NCBI RefSeq assembly: GCF_000003855.2
Contig: NW_003101677.1
Span: forward strand, 562,392-626,391
DNA from: Blastomyces gilchristii SLH14081
Lineage: Eukaryota; Ascomycota; Eurotiomycetes; Onygenales; Ajellomycetaceae
Direction of reading: 5' to 3'
Length of the DNA stretch: 64,000 bases
The notes below the pieces were generated by a model. It saw only the letters and a program-made list of their open reading frames with translations, was not told where the DNA came from and did not search any database. A program made the position numbers and the translations under genes. This document shows, one piece after another, positions 32,816-45,243 of the stretch (the first letter of the stretch is position 1; each line of letters opens with the position of its first letter).

Positions 32816-33049
32816 CTTCACTAAGAATCTGATTATAATAAAAATATTAATACTATTATTTATAAATCCTAGTCTATAAGATGATGAGTTTCTACTGAGA
32901 TGAACAGTCTGTGATATACATAAGAGAAGAAGAAATCATATTCTCATTAAAGCTAAAAAATAGAAAATAATCAGAGCTGTGAATACAATTTAGAGATTAA
33001 TAAAGAAAAAACAAAGAAAACTTATATTTATATTCTCAATATCTGTGAT

Positions 33050-33560
33050 ACTCAATTCTCTCACAACTATCAATTTCTCTCTTTAAAGAAACAGAGAGTA
33101 TCATATCTGTGATACAGACAATTGTTATATTTAATACAAAGACTGTCAGAAATGCACAGACTTCAGAGAAGTCAGATATCAGAGTATATGCAGTTGCAGC
33201 AGAGTCTTAAGAGCTAACTGTCTGTGTGTGTGATCAGATATCTCTTATAAAGCTGTGTCTGCTCTCTCATTTATACTGAAGTATTCAGTCTGAAAACAAT
33301 TGAGATATAGAGAGAGAGCTCATCTATTCAGATTAACTTCTGTCACAAATTCATGATATTCACATTGCCTTAATTACCTGAATTTTGCAGGTACTCAGAG
33401 ACTCATCTCTCATTGACAATGAGATTGCAGAAATGTACTGCGGCATGAGAATCATTGATGAGAAACCTAGATATATTCACATATACCTGATCAGAGATTG
33501 TGCAGACAGAGAGAGAGTGATCATAGGCCTGCAGAACTGCAGAAGACACTGATAACACTG
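33050..33560 (+). pseudogene. G2c orfX: conserved frame 3' of the chromodomain
   Basis: In sense with pol. The open core reads ILQVLRDSSLIDNEIAEM, then RYIHIYLIRDCADRERV and a final NCRRH before a stop at about 33549. Upstream, AES-ELTVCVCDQISLIKLC and SQIHDIHIALIT can be followed in the same frame with one or two stops. A nearly identical peptide is in G2b (15431-15613). No known domain comes to mind. It is a candidate extra ORF of family 2. Confidence 0.5.
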
Positions 33561-34647
33561 AGAGCTTTATAAGAACTGTTAGCTAGAGTCTGTAAGAAAT
33601 TACTTATAAGAAGACTTACAGTAAAGAAAGAAACTACACTGCTTAGAGTCAGAGACTGATCTGAGAAAGACATGAGATAAGTCACTGGCCTGAAGATCAG
33701 ATACAGTGATGAGACTGAGAGAAGTGAAGACACAGTTATGAACAGCAGTATTTCTGTGTCATCAGCTGATAAAAAGTGATTAAAGAAGTTGCAGAGACAC
33801 TCACAAGAAGCTTGACAACAGTCAGATATTATTTATAAAGATGTTGAAATTGAAAAAATTTTTTATTCTTGAGAAGTTCTTGAATTAATATACAGATATT
33901 ATCAGAAACACTCTCTCTCTATCATCTGAATAAAAACACTTCATAGATGAATAAAGATACTCATAGTTTATAAGAATAAGAGCTGTTATAGAAAAAGAGA
34001 AAAGAAGATGAGATTTTATGAACAGATCTGAGATATTTATACTACTCTAGAGAGATTTGCTTACACTGTGAGTGATTCTATGAAACAGTCAGATCACTCT
34101 AGTAAATAAGAGTGATTGTGAATCACAGATCTGAATCTTTCTATATAACTATAAAGAGTGATTGCAGACTGTAAATATCTTGATTCTACAATTCTATAGA
34201 GTTGATAAAAGAATGAAAAATTCCTCACAATTCTACAGTGTCAAAGAACAATGATTCACAAGAATGAGTGAAAGATTAACTTATAAATGCTTCTTTTTGA
34301 TGAGAATAATCTCATAGAGAGTGATTCATCTGTGAGATAAATCTGTGTAATGATCATATAAGAATCTTATGAAAATAATTAAGAGTCAATCAGAACTCTT
34401 CTATATAAAAGATGTGAGATGAATCTGTGTGATAGTTAGAGAAGAATCTGTAGATTATAAAGAATCTCATGAAATAAGAAACTGAGTGACAGACTCTTTT
34501 CTCTTCATAATAACAAGGAATTTTTCCTCACTGAGGTTTTTTATAGATATGAAGAATTTTTAGTGAGTATCACTGCAGTGCTGAGCTGATTCTATGAAGT
34601 CACTCAGTAAAAGACTTCACAGACAAAGCCTTAGAGAGAGAAGAATA
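33561..34647 (+). other. G2c 3' non-coding region and polypurine tract
   Basis: The counterpart of 14338-15425. It contains no open frame in the coding sense. The frame at 33521-33733 on the minus strand is antisense and parallels the one at 15226. The tract agagagagaaga at 34632-34645 just before the LTR is the likely polypurine primer. Confidence 0.55.
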
Positions 34648-34905
34648 TATAAGAAATCTCACTTCTCATGAATTCTTTACCTCTATTTCTATCTCTCATG
34701 TAACTAATAGGGCTAGCAGCCCTTGGCTACACACAACTATATAGACTGAAGTTTGTGAATACTATTTATAACTCAGCTTGAATGCTATTATACATTTAAC
34801 CTCTACATTTTATCTTTCTATCACAAATACTTCTAGTAGTTAATAGTACATATCACGCCAAGCTGCAAACACCTGAATAATTGCCTGCGAGCACTTATTC
34901 TTACA
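34648..34905 (+). repeat. G2c 3' LTR (258 bp)
   Basis: It starts tataagaaatctcacttctc (one G to A in the terminal TG) and ends gcacttattcttaca. It retains cgccaagctgc and tgcctgcgagc near the end, less mutated there than the 5' LTR. Confidence 0.9.
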
Positions 34906-34910
34906 CTAAT

Positions 34911-35450
34911 GAAATAGATTGATACATGATTCTGCTGTTAACAACTTTGTCAGCAACTCTGTCAGCAGTTTTAATAATAACTTCTTTTTCAGAGTATTTT
35001 ATAAGTATTGACAGAGATCTGTGTAAGATTCATAGTCTTGTGAATATTATCTTTGTGAATTCTATCATTATTAGGAAATATTAAGCTTCTGTTTTAAGCA
35101 TTTAATAAGATTCTTTATTCAGATAGTCAGACAAGTTCTATCATAAAATTATAGTCAAGAGTCTCAACTTCATATGCATAGACATCTTCACATTGATGTT
35201 CTTTAACATCTATGTTTAGTTTTATCATGTAATGAGTGTGAATATCTTTTAAATCATCAAATTCTGTAAGAAGTTGAGATCTTGATAAGAGAATATACTG
35301 AAGGTTATAACATCTTATGATTGAAGATTTAATCATTGTATAATAGCATAGACTGCTGTCTATCATGACTTTCATATTATACATGTTATCTATCACAGTA
35401 GATACAAGAATTGCATTTATTATTATTTTCTCTTTAAATTATTATCATCT
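34911..35450 (-). pseudogene. G1c aspartic protease, longest open copy
   Basis: Minus-strand frame at 35396-35127 (89 codons): MIDNMYNMKVMIDSSLCYY, later CYNLQYILL and LDYNFMIELV. IDSS stands for the I-D-S-G active site. The end resembles the D-x-I-L-G strand. It belongs to G1c between the G2c insertion and gag. The 34911-35100 part is the protease-RT linker. Confidence 0.78.
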
Positions 35451-35934
35451 GACCTCTTTAAGCTCCGGCTTGCAAATTTGAACAGAAGCTAATCTTTTCT
35501 CTGTTTCATCACAGTATTCTCATAGTTATCTTCTAAATTCTTCTCTAATATAATGTGATTGACATGAACAGACACTGATTCATTCTTTGAACAAGAAGAT
35601 ATGTAGATTAATCAATAGTTGAAAGTATTATACTCTGATTAGTTACAGTTGATGCACACTTCTCATTGACATTGATCAGTGACTTCTTCAGAAGTGATTT
35701 CAGGGACTCAGAAGCCTGTTTAAATGGCAGAGACTCTTGCTTATGTATAGATATTGAAGTCTACTCAGTTTATAGCATCTGCATCATTGTTGTTATTTCT
35801 CAGTGTAAATGTGTGAGTGACTGAGTTATTTCTTGATACAGATGTATAAGTGTAATATCTTCTATCACTGTTCTGTATACTCTTGAGCTTGATAAGATGA
35901 TTATTCAATATTCAAAGCTGTGTGCAGAAACCTT
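35451..35934 (-). pseudogene. G1c gag, C-terminal part, degraded
   Basis: Minus-strand C-terminal Gag, colinear with G1d 24270-24730. It contains the opposite-strand repeat of gaaacagagaaaagattagc (near 35480-35510) seen in all family-1 copies. It ends where G4 inserted (35931-35934 cctt; partner tctt at 44270-44273). Gag resumes at 44274. Confidence 0.7.
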
Positions 35935-36101
35935 TGTGATTCAAAGATTACTTGAGTCAGTGTATGATTACAGGCATACACTGGCTTCTTATATACTGTA
36001 CACTAAATTAATTGATGACTGCTATGGCCTCTTTACATTCATAAGCAAGTTCAGAAGCAGCTGTGTTATTATCTGATGATCATATGTTCTTCTGAATCAC
36101 A
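35935..36101 (-). repeat. G4 3' LTR (167 bp)
   Basis: tgtgattcaaagattacttg to tgttcttctgaatcaca. It matches the 44103-44269 copy over its full length without gaps. Confidence 0.87.
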
Positions 36102-38400
36102 TTCTCTCTCATCAGATTCAGTCACACTCATGTGATCATGATATTCATTCTAGCTTTATACAGATTAGTGTGTCACTAGTGTTCACAATTGTGTGATCTA
36201 TCTCTGATTTAGCTAGCATTTCATGTATACTCTCACAAAGAAACTTTCACTATATTACATCACTCATTCACTAACTTTTCTCATTCTTCAATCATCTTCT
36301 TCATCATTATCATCATTGAATATCATTATCTCATTCAAGATTTCTGTCTCTTCTTCTGTTTAACATCTTCTATTCATTTATCTATCACATTGTATGTGTT
36401 TCTGATGATGATCTCTCATTTCTATAATAAGCATCATTGTAGTGCTCATATCAGACAGTTCATTAGCAGTAAGTGTAATATGTTATGAAACATGATCAGG
36501 ACTTGTTTTCTTCTAATGATCATCAGAATATATTATTATGAATAATACATCTTTCTCATCTTCTTATATACTCTTAATCATTTTTCTTCTCAGCAGACTT
36601 CTGATCATGTCTTCTAGCACAATTTTGTATAGACACAGATGCTAATATGTTTATTTTTATTTATGTAGAATCTTCACATGGTGATAGATCTGCATTCACT
36701 GATGATAGTGAACTCAATGTTGAATCATTGATTGAGAACTTGAAGAATGTGATAATGAAGAAATTGTCTATATTATATGTGACTAAGTCTTCTATATTCT
36801 TCTCTATCTCTTCTGCTACTTCTTTCTCTGCTGCTCTCTTCTCTGTTCCTTTCTCTGCCACTTCTTCTCAATCTTCTACACTTGTTTCTGTGTCTGATTC
36901 TCTCACTTCTGCTATCTCTGTTCTCATAACTCTCACTTCTGCTACTTCTGCTCTCTCTGATTCTGCTGTCTCTGCTTTCATTATCAGCTCTCCCTGTTTC
37001 AAGAAGATGTTGTGTAGACTTAATGAACTATATTTCTCAGTATGTATACTTCTGCTCTTCTTACTGACATCTAGAATAATTTATTGTATAAAGATGATGT
37101 ACAACACAACTATCTGAAGCTCAGTCACAGACACTGATTATTACATTTATTTTAAATATTTGTGATAAGATAATCATTCATTTATATCAGAGAATCATCT
37201 TCCTCTTCAACAGTATTAAGATTATAAGTCTTTTTCTTTTTCATCTTTTCTTTCTGACACTGATTTTCCTGTTCTTAGAGAAAATTGTTATAAGTTTTAT
37301 TGTATACAAAGTTATAATATTCACAGATATCAAGAAACTTTTTATAACTGTTAAATTCAATATTATAGATATATTCACTCTGATAAATATCTTCAGAATG
37401 ATTGATCTGTATCAGCCTATTCTCTGACATTTGTTATTCAACTTTATGATGCAGATAAAGAATATTCATGTTTTCAGAAATGAGAACACAGATGTTGTAC
37501 TCTTTTACACTCACAGATGTGAGACTTATACACCTTGTCTGAGATGTCATCATGAAAATGAGCTGTTTGTATACTGTATTCTGCTTTCTGCATTTCTCTG
37601 TGTTTCTCTCTCTCTTTCTGAGAAGTCTCATACATGTTGTAATTATGTGTATAATTCTAAGATCAGCAGATGTTTATTCAGTAATTGTTATCTCTGCTTT
37701 TGCAGTTTTTATATACTAATAATAGTTCTTAGTTGCTCCAGTGTCAGAGGTCATTTTAATCAAAGATGATAACACTATCAAGACTACTCTCTCTCATTCT
37801 CAAACTTCTCTTATCACTTTCTCTCTCTCTTCTGCAGGGAAGGTTGTGCACACACCAGATTATAAGCATTCAGTCTCAGATGACTCTCACTGTCATTCAT
37901 CTGATTCTGTGCCTTCTTCTTCTTTCATTTCTTTCATCTTCCCTGCCCTGACTCCTGGTCCTGCGGGTCCCGCACTCTTCTCCAATTTTTCTACACATAT
38001 GCATACACATTCCTATATTGACATTCCAGTCAATCTTGTGATAAATGACATTAATGTTGTATGCAGAGTGATAGAGAAATCAGAGATATGTACAGTGTTA
38101 TTGCAAGAGCAGCTTGTGACTCTTGAATTCCTTACAGATCTTGAGTTTTGAGATTTCCTTTATTTTTGATGTTTTTCAGGTGATATGACATTGGAAATAG
38201 ATTAAACATGTAATGTATGAAAATGAATAAGATGTATAATAACATTTGTCTTTTACAGCTGACTCTTACAGTTGATAATCAATTCATTATCTCTTTTCTT
38301 TTCTTACACTTTTTCTTTGTCTGCTAGTCACTACTCTTACATGATCTCTATATAATACAGCATTCAGTGACTAGATTCAGCAGCTTCTATCTTTTATAAT
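36102..38400. other. G4 region between integrase and 3' LTR, with plus-strand open frames
   Basis: Antisense to pol lie the longest open frames of the window: 36647-37117 (156 codons, Ser/Ala/Thr-rich centre and a hydrophobic C-terminal stretch), 37431-37769 (112 codons, Cys-rich) and 37741-38151 (136 codons, Ser-rich with a PALTPGPAGPALF segment, then VNLVINDINVVCRVIEKSEI). Simple tct-gct repeats at 36780-36990 account for part of the openness. I recognise no family. It could be an antisense ORF of the element, a captured fragment, or chance in a pyrimidine-rich stretch. Confidence 0.45.
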
Positions 38401-38499
38401 TCTGTCTTATATATTATACTGTCTCTCTTCACCTGCTCAGATCACTACAGTGAACAGCTTATTAAAACTAATCTCACTCAATCTCTGAGCATTCTCAGA

Positions 38500-40300
38500 G
38501 ATCAAGATGACTTGATCTCACATGTTCACAGATGTTTTGTATGATTTATCCTCTGTTATCTCTGTAATTGAACTGATGTAAACAGTTGAATTCAACTCTG
38601 AATTTCTTTTTCTTCTGCAATCTGACTCATATATAAGTCTGCTGCTTTGAGACTGCTCTTTACTGCATTGCACTTACTATCTACAGCATATTATCATACA
38701 ATCAGCTACAGTCTTATCACTTATTAAAGTGTGATATTTATCTGATTTCTTCATTTCTTCTCATTCTTTTCTTATAATTGTGAAAAGATCAGAATAAGTG
38801 AGATTATCTAATTCATAAGTATCTATGATTTCTCTTACTTTGTAAGACTTTTCAATTATAAGTCTCTTCTTTTTTAATACTGATGATAGTGCTGTGAATA
38901 ATTATAATTTACTCAGATCTTGTATCTTTACTTTTATAAGATATAAATTATTTATTAAGTTATATAAGATTCATTCCTCTGATTCTTTCAATATGTATAT
39001 TCTCAGAGAATGTGATTTAAGTATTTTATATAACTCAAATCATCTAGATTGAAACTTCTCAGAACTCTCATTATATATGAGAACTTATATTCTCATCTTG
39101 AGACTTAATTTCTTAACTAGTGAGTCTTGTATTCTTTTCAGTTGAATTACTCAGTTTAGAAGTAACTTGTTAGCTTTTGTACATGCATGACTGATCTCTT
39201 TCAATCTTGATTCTGCATCTGTGACTGTTGCATCTGCAACTGCTACTGCTGTATTCATAACTGCTGTTTCTGCTGCATCTGTGACTGTTGTGCCTGTGAC
39301 TGTTGTGTCCACAACTGCTGTTTCCTCTCTCACCTTTTTCAAAGCATTCTCTGGGATGCGCGGATGCAATTCATACAACAGGTAGAATAATGAACACTTG
39401 AAGACTGCATGCTGTTAAATTCACATGACTAATAGTGCCTGTCTGAGATATTCATCTCATAGTCTTGTAGACTTGCTCACTAGATATTTTATTAGCATGT
39501 TACTCAAGATTCTATTCAAGTGTTTCATCTTTCTGTTTATCTGTGAATAATATAATATTGTTCTACAATGTCTTATCTGTAACTAGCTCATGAAATGCCT
39601 TATCACTTCTTCTACAAGATTCACACTGTTATCAGTTAGAATCTCATATAGCATTTCATAGTTAATATAGATTTTATCATGTAGAAACTTCACTATCATC
39701 TTCTCTATCATCTCTGAAACTGCTTTCACAACTGATCAGTCAGTAGCATAATTAATAACAGTGATTTTTCATCAATTTCTATTTAGCATTTGCAGTAATA
39801 TGTCTATGAGATTCATTCTTTATCATTTGAATAATTATATTGTAAACTTCATCTGATGTTATACTTTCTTATATTCTAATTCTTTCTTAGATTCTTTCAT
39901 AATCTGACAATTCACGCACTTGTGAGCATATGTCTGAATGTCCTCAGTCATACTTGATCAGTATACTCTTGATTTGAGTACACTCATGAGTTCAGAGCTT
40001 TCTAAGTGACTGAATTCCTTATGTATGTGAGTTATCAAGTCATATCTAAATAAATATTCTAGATAGAGAGCTTTCATATATTCTAGATCACAGTAAAGCA
40101 TAACATTGTTTTTCAATTTTCTCAGCTTAAAGTTTGAAAGCATCTCTTCTACTACTTTCATAAGATACTTATTATCTGACATCTTGCTGTTCTCTAAGCA
40201 AGAGATCATTGTATTCACTTATTCTGATTTCTTATATCTTCTCAGTGTGTTTAATACAAACTTCTCTTATACCTGATTTACAGAACTCTCACTTATGAAA
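38500..40300 (-). pseudogene. G4 integrase, degraded
   Basis: The N-terminal zinc-binding part is in the frame 40218-39958 (86 codons): ALYLEYLFRYDLITHIHKEF followed by SHLESSELMSVLKSRVY, where the first conserved His pair is visible. The core lies at 39400-39950 with stops. The C-terminal part at 39378-39151 reads YELHPRIPENALKK and then a Thr/Ala/Val-rich insertion (TVTGTTVTDAAETAV...) before ESRLKEISHACTKAN. The insertion is unusual and comes from short tandem repeats at 39215-39315. No chromodomain seen. Confidence 0.78.
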
Positions 40301-40319
40301 TCAGATCTGTGACTGATTG

Positions 40320-41700
40320 TATCAGGTATCACAGCATTCAATTTCTTTCAGTATTTAATATAAAGATTATATACTTGAAATTCTGAGATTTAACATACTA
40401 AGTCTTTGAAAGGTTTTATCATTAATTGTAGATAGATAAGACTTTCATAATTCATAATCACTGTTATCATATGTCTGTTGTTGATATATCTATTCTACAA
40501 TATCAGCACATGCTTAATTACTAGTAATTTCTTTTTATACACTGAGTAATTGAGCTCAGCGCCTGATAGTTTTCTATCATCATATATCATCAGATGCAGC
40601 TTATCATTCTTACTCATCTGTAGAAGAGTATCTTCAATAGCTCATTCAGATGCATCTGTCTTAATATAGAAAGGTTTATTATGATCTGATTGAATAAGTA
40701 CTGAGAATGTTATTACATATTCTCTCAGTATGAGAAAAGCCTCTTCACACATAGTATTTCAGATAATTGAATGAAACTTCTTCTTTCACAGATTTGTATT
40801 CATTTCTCTTAAGAGATCTGAGAGTGATACAGATATTTATATAAAATCCTTGATGAATCTGCAGTAATATGAGATTAACTTAAGAAACTGTTATATATGA
40901 TGTATGTTTCTTAGCTGCAGTCAATTCACTATGACATTCAATTTCTCTGAGATAAGATATATACAGTCATCACTCACTACATGTTCTATAAACTTCAACT
41001 CTTCTATTTCAAACACACACTTTATTAATTTGATATAGAGCTTATACTCTGTCAGAGTTGTAAGCACTTCATTGAGATACTTCAGATATTCATTATATAA
41101 GTTTGAAAAGACTAGAATATTATCAAGATATACAAGATATGAGGTTTCATTCTGTTTATAAAGAATCATATTCATCATCATTTGAAAGATGATAGATATA
41201 TTTGTCAGACTGAATGATATTATCAGGAATTCAAACTTCTCTCATTGTGTATTAAACACAGTTCACAGAACTGACAGTTCACTCATATGAATCTATCAGT
41301 ATTCTGAGAGAAGATTGATCTTTGATAGATATCAGATGTTTTCAATCATATTCAACTGTTATTGAATCTGTGACAGTGAATATTCATTCTTAATTATAAG
41401 CTTATTGAGTGCTTGATAATCAATACATATTCATCACTTCTCACCTGCCTTTTTCACAAATAGAACTGAAAAGCCTCATGTGCTTGATGAGAATTATATG
41501 AGATCATGTTCTAGAAGATCTGTGATCTGACACTTCTGTTCTTCAAGATGCATTTGTAACAGAGAGTACACATTCTGATTGACTGGTTTTGCATCCTCTG
41601 TGTCAATCTCATGTATAAATCCTTGTTTCAGCAGTAATTCCTGTGAAAGATCTGTTTAAAAGATCTTTTCATACTTCTTCAGAAGCTTCCTCATACACTT
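40320..41700 (-). pseudogene. G4 reverse transcriptase and RNase H, degraded
   Basis: Minus strand. The primer-grip and fingers region (41450-41640) contains MHLEEQK, ITDLLEHDLI and LFVKKAGEK. The open frame 41181-40921 includes the catalytic box VYLDNILVFSN, so the second Asp of YLDD is Asn. It continues KLYIKLIKCVFEIEELKFIEHVVS, the classical gypsy palm/thumb stretch. RNase H follows at about 40350-40800, with many stops. Confidence 0.86.
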
Positions 41701-41979
41701 GTTCTTCTGTATATTCTTTATCTTGATTTTCTCTGCTTTCAGGTTCTGTATAATATACAGAATACTTTTGAATGAGATCTTGTGAATCATTCTCTTTACT
41801 TATTGATGCATAAGCAGATTTAATCCTTCTATATCAGAGACATGAAATGTTCTTCTCATATCAGTTAATAGAATTGTATGAATCATTTTCTTTCTATCAG
41901 TCAATTATATATGATATGTACATCATTCAATCTGCAGCTTGAATCTTTGAAATCAATTAAGTCTGAGAATAAGATTATA

Positions 41980-43667
41980 TTTCATGTTCTACAGCTCTTA
42001 TACTCAAATATAGCAAGATCATTCTCTGAAGTGCAAGAGAACTCTTACTCTTATGAGTGATATCAAATATTGATTATCAGATAATCTTATGCATTGAGAA
42101 TTCTTCACTTGACAGATCTCTTTCAGTCTTCAGATCATATAATTATTAATATATTATATAGAAGCTTCTGTGTCTGCTAACACTTTTGCAGTCATCTCTC
42201 AATTCTTATTCAAGTGTCTCTTATACATTAATATTTCAGGTCTCAAGATATTGAGATGAGTGTCTGCTTCATCATTCTCACTCATATCTTATTTAGAAGT
42301 CTGCTTTCTCTTGATATTTGCAGAATTCAGAGAGTCATCTAATACAGACATCTCTTTCACTTTGAAGACTTTTTATAGAATATCAGTGAGTGTCTCTGAG
42401 CTCACTGATTCTGCTAGTTTTTTAACTCTCTTACTTTTCTTAACTGTGCATGCTGTGTATAATCTTTTACATCATGATTTTAACATCTGCAGTTGAAGCA
42501 AGCTTGATGCTTGTAATATCAAGATTTTCACTCAGAGGATCTCTTTTTCAGAGAATTCAGTACTTTAGTGATAGTATTCAGATCTAGATTCATCACATTC
42601 AGATGTATAACTTGTGTTATAGAAGTCTGATTATCTGTTCTTCACTGAGACATACTCAATTACAGTATTTTCTGTTATAATTGACTTACTTGTTTCTGTA
42701 CAATGAGAATGTTATATGCTTCTTTTATCATATCTGATTGCAAGGTTAAGCATTTTCATTTCACTTTCAACTCAGATATAAGATTATGAATAAAAATCTA
42801 TAAACAGAAAGATGTTAAAAGCTCTTCATTCAATATGAGATAGTATAAGCTAAAGTGTATAAAGTATAATATAAGATTGCTCACTTATCTACACTCAGTG
42901 AAGTGTTTATAATGCTTATCTTATATATTTACTTTCTCAAAGTTGTGCAAGATTCATTTGAAAAACTCATTTTATATTCATGAGAATGAATATTGTTCTG
43001 AGTCTGTAAGATTCATCTTTTCATTAGTTATTCATAACAACTTCACTTTTTCATGTAGAAATGCAGTAGATCTTAAGACTTGTTGAAATTTCATTAACTA
43101 TCTGTCTGTAAGTTTGCATTTGATCTGATAATATAATCACATCTGACTTAGTCAGCTGATTATAGCATCATTCTTTCAGTTGTCATTGAAGCTTGATAAC
43201 TCTGGCAGATCTTCTGACTTGATATATTTCATGCTCAGATTCTCATTCAGTGCAGTGATTTCTGATGATGTGTATACTTCTGAAGAGGTTGTGAAAAATT
43301 GTGATAAGATCTTCAGATTTGATATAGTTGTCTGTCTGTGTAAATATTCAATCTCTCACTGCAGGTCTAAGACCTGGTTTTCTCTACTTTTATTGATGAT
43401 GATGATTGTATTAATGAAGCTCTTCATTATGAATGCTTGATCTGCAGTGAATGTCAATTGTTATTTGACTTCTGTCTCAGTCTGCCACTGCATATGCAAG
43501 ACCTCAATCTTGTTTAGAATTCTCATATATGTATGAAGCTTTGATTCTGGTTCAGCAGTTTCAGCTGCTTTTCTTACTGCTTTGAGTAAACTCTCTGAGA
43601 GGTTCTGCATATCTTCTGATTCAGATAGCAGAGAAGAATGTTTGTATTGACTAGAAGAGATATTCAT
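41980..43667 (-). pseudogene. G4 gag and protease, degraded
   Basis: The frame 43667-43461 starts MNISSSQYKHSSLLSESEDM and continues ESLLKAVRKAAETAE, a plausible Gag start. A zinc knuckle is readable at about 42485-42525 (minus) as CFNC, four residues, HDVKD and then Tyr in place of the last Cys. The protease should lie near 41980-42260 but its active site is not clear. The plus frames at 42260, 43180 and 41878 are antisense shadows. Confidence 0.7.
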
Positions 43668-44102
43668 TTCAGTGATTTCTTGTTGATTGTATGATGTCTA
43701 TCATTATATCACTATATTGTTATATTGCTATATCATTATATCACTATATCATTATACGATTTCTGTTATCATCATACAACTTCAGTGATGATCACTCTCT
43801 CTTTTTATTCTTCTTTTGAGTAGAGAGTGAACTTCTTTGAATCTGGTTCATCACTCTCATCTTCTTTCTCACATCTCATCTGTTCATGTCTCATACATGG
43901 CATTCGCCTGAGTGTGGAGTTTTTCCTTAACAAGTAAAGCAGTATCAATCAGATGCTCTTTCACTCATTACTCTTCATACACTATCTTTTGAGGCATTTT
44001 TAGAACCACACTGGCATGATAACTATGAATCACTTTGTAGACAGAATTATCACATTCTGGAGGAGCCTGCACTTCTCATCAGTTTTTAGACATGCTATCA
44101 GA
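43668..44102 (-). other. G4 5' leader with a microsatellite
   Basis: Untranslated stretch between gag and the 5' LTR. A run of about 6-7 imperfect 10-bp units of the type atatcattat/atatcactat occupies 43697-43757. The rest (43760-44102) keeps a few CpGs. No primer-binding site recognised. Confidence 0.55.
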
Positions 44103-44269
44103 TGTGATTCAAAGGTTGCTTGAGTCAGTGGACAATTACAGATGTACACTGGCTTCTTATATACTGTACACTAAATTAATTGATGGCCGCTATGACCTCT
44201 TTACATTCGTAAGCAAGTTCAGAAGCGGTCATGTTATTATCTGACAGTTGTATGTTCTTCTGAATCACA
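44103..44269 (-). repeat. G4 5' LTR (167 bp)
   Basis: Less mutated than its partner (keeps ggccgctatgacc and gaagcggtc near 44185-44230). It ends tctgaatcaca, then tctt. Confidence 0.87.
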
Positions 44270-44273
44270 TCTT

Positions 44274-44943
44274 CATAAGTCTGGTCTTTGTCTACACTTA
44301 CAAGAACCTGTAAGAGTTTGAAAGTTAATGTCTTCTTAAGCATACTAATCTTCAGTCAATTCTCTCAAGATTGATCACCTGCTTCTAGAATCTTGATATC
44401 AAAGTCAGAGATGAATGTTGTAAGAGAAGTGTTTCTCTGTTAAGTACTCTGTAATTAATCTAACACTTTCTGTTACATGGCAGTGTCTTGAAACAGAATA
44501 TCAAGATGTTTAATGATATTATCAGACATTTGCAATGCTGATTCACATACTTTTATTCATGAATAAAACTTCTATTTCATGCAATTCTTCAATCATTCAT
44601 TGATATATCAATCTTGATTGATTAGTGAACTGATGACATCTTTATTTATACTCAGTTTCATGAGTATTTCCATTCTTCATAATGAGTAGAGAGTGAGATT
44701 GAAAGTATTGAAATATATAGAAGCATCTAAGTGTTCTTTCAGTACTTTTGTATTCAATTCTGTAGATGCTGGAATTGTATTAATTTCTTATTAAGTTAAT
44801 TGTTGAATTTTCTTGTATTGAAGTTGTTAAGTTATATGTATATCAGCTATCTGTTGCTGTTATAATTGAAACATTGCTCAGAGTTACTATAATATCACTT
44901 CTATACTTATATTCAAGAGTTCTCTTATATTGTTTTTAGACAT
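44274..44943 (-). pseudogene. G1c gag, N-terminal part, degraded
   Basis: The start codon is at 44943-44941 (minus), followed by SKNNIREL. It continues through the capsid-like region to the G4 insertion. It matches G1d 24730-25388. Stops throughout. Confidence 0.72.
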
Positions 44944-45243
44944 GTTATTCATTGAGTATATAATATCTGTGAAATCTTGAAGAAGTGTAATTGTATGAAT
45001 ATCTTATATATCTGAGTGTCAGAACTCTCAGGTCTTTCACTGACATTCTCTTTGTAAGATCTTATTACAGAGTCAGAGTAACTGATGAGCAAGCTTCTAT
45101 CTGAGAACTCAGTGTTCACTTTAACTGTGTTTCTCTTACATGTTGTTATGTGTTTGAATATTTCTCAATGAATAATCATTTCTAATGAGAAGATGATATG
45201 TGGATAATTATTTCTAATAAGAAGATGATGAATGTTTTTCTAG
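44944..45243 (-). other. G1c 5' leader
   Basis: Leader with the duplicated aataatcatttctaat-type unit (45165-45240), as in the other family-1 copies. Confidence 0.6.

Larger units (their letters stand above)
27657..34905 (+). mobile_element. G2c: full-length family-2 chromovirus
   Basis: 7249 bp on the + strand, 258-bp LTRs at 27657-27914 and 34648-34905, TSD ctaat at 27652-27656 and 34906-34910. It inserted into G1c between RT and protease. All domains of family 2 are present in order and carry stops. It has the same length as G2b. Confidence 0.92.
35935..44269 (-). mobile_element. G4: full-length family-4 gypsy element
   Basis: 8335 bp with short 167-bp LTRs (35935-36101 and 44103-44269) whose ends form a perfect 8-bp inverted pair tgtgattc/gaatcaca. 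The probable TSD is 4 bp (cctt/tctt, one transition). Minus-strand order is gag with CCHC, protease, RT, RNase H, integrase, then an unusually long 3' region of 2-3 kb carrying plus-strand open frames. It sits in gag of G1c. It is the only family-4 copy in the window. Confidence 0.85.

Noticed and set aside
36647..37117. 156-codon plus frame as a host protein-coding gene
   Set aside because: Its centre is simple-repeat Ser/Ala/Thr coded by tct-gct runs, it lies antisense inside an LTR element, and I recognise no domain. Kept only as a finding.
43697..43757. CRISPR-like array of short repeats
   Set aside because: Contiguous 10-bp AT microsatellite without spacers, in the leader of a retrotransposon of a eukaryote.
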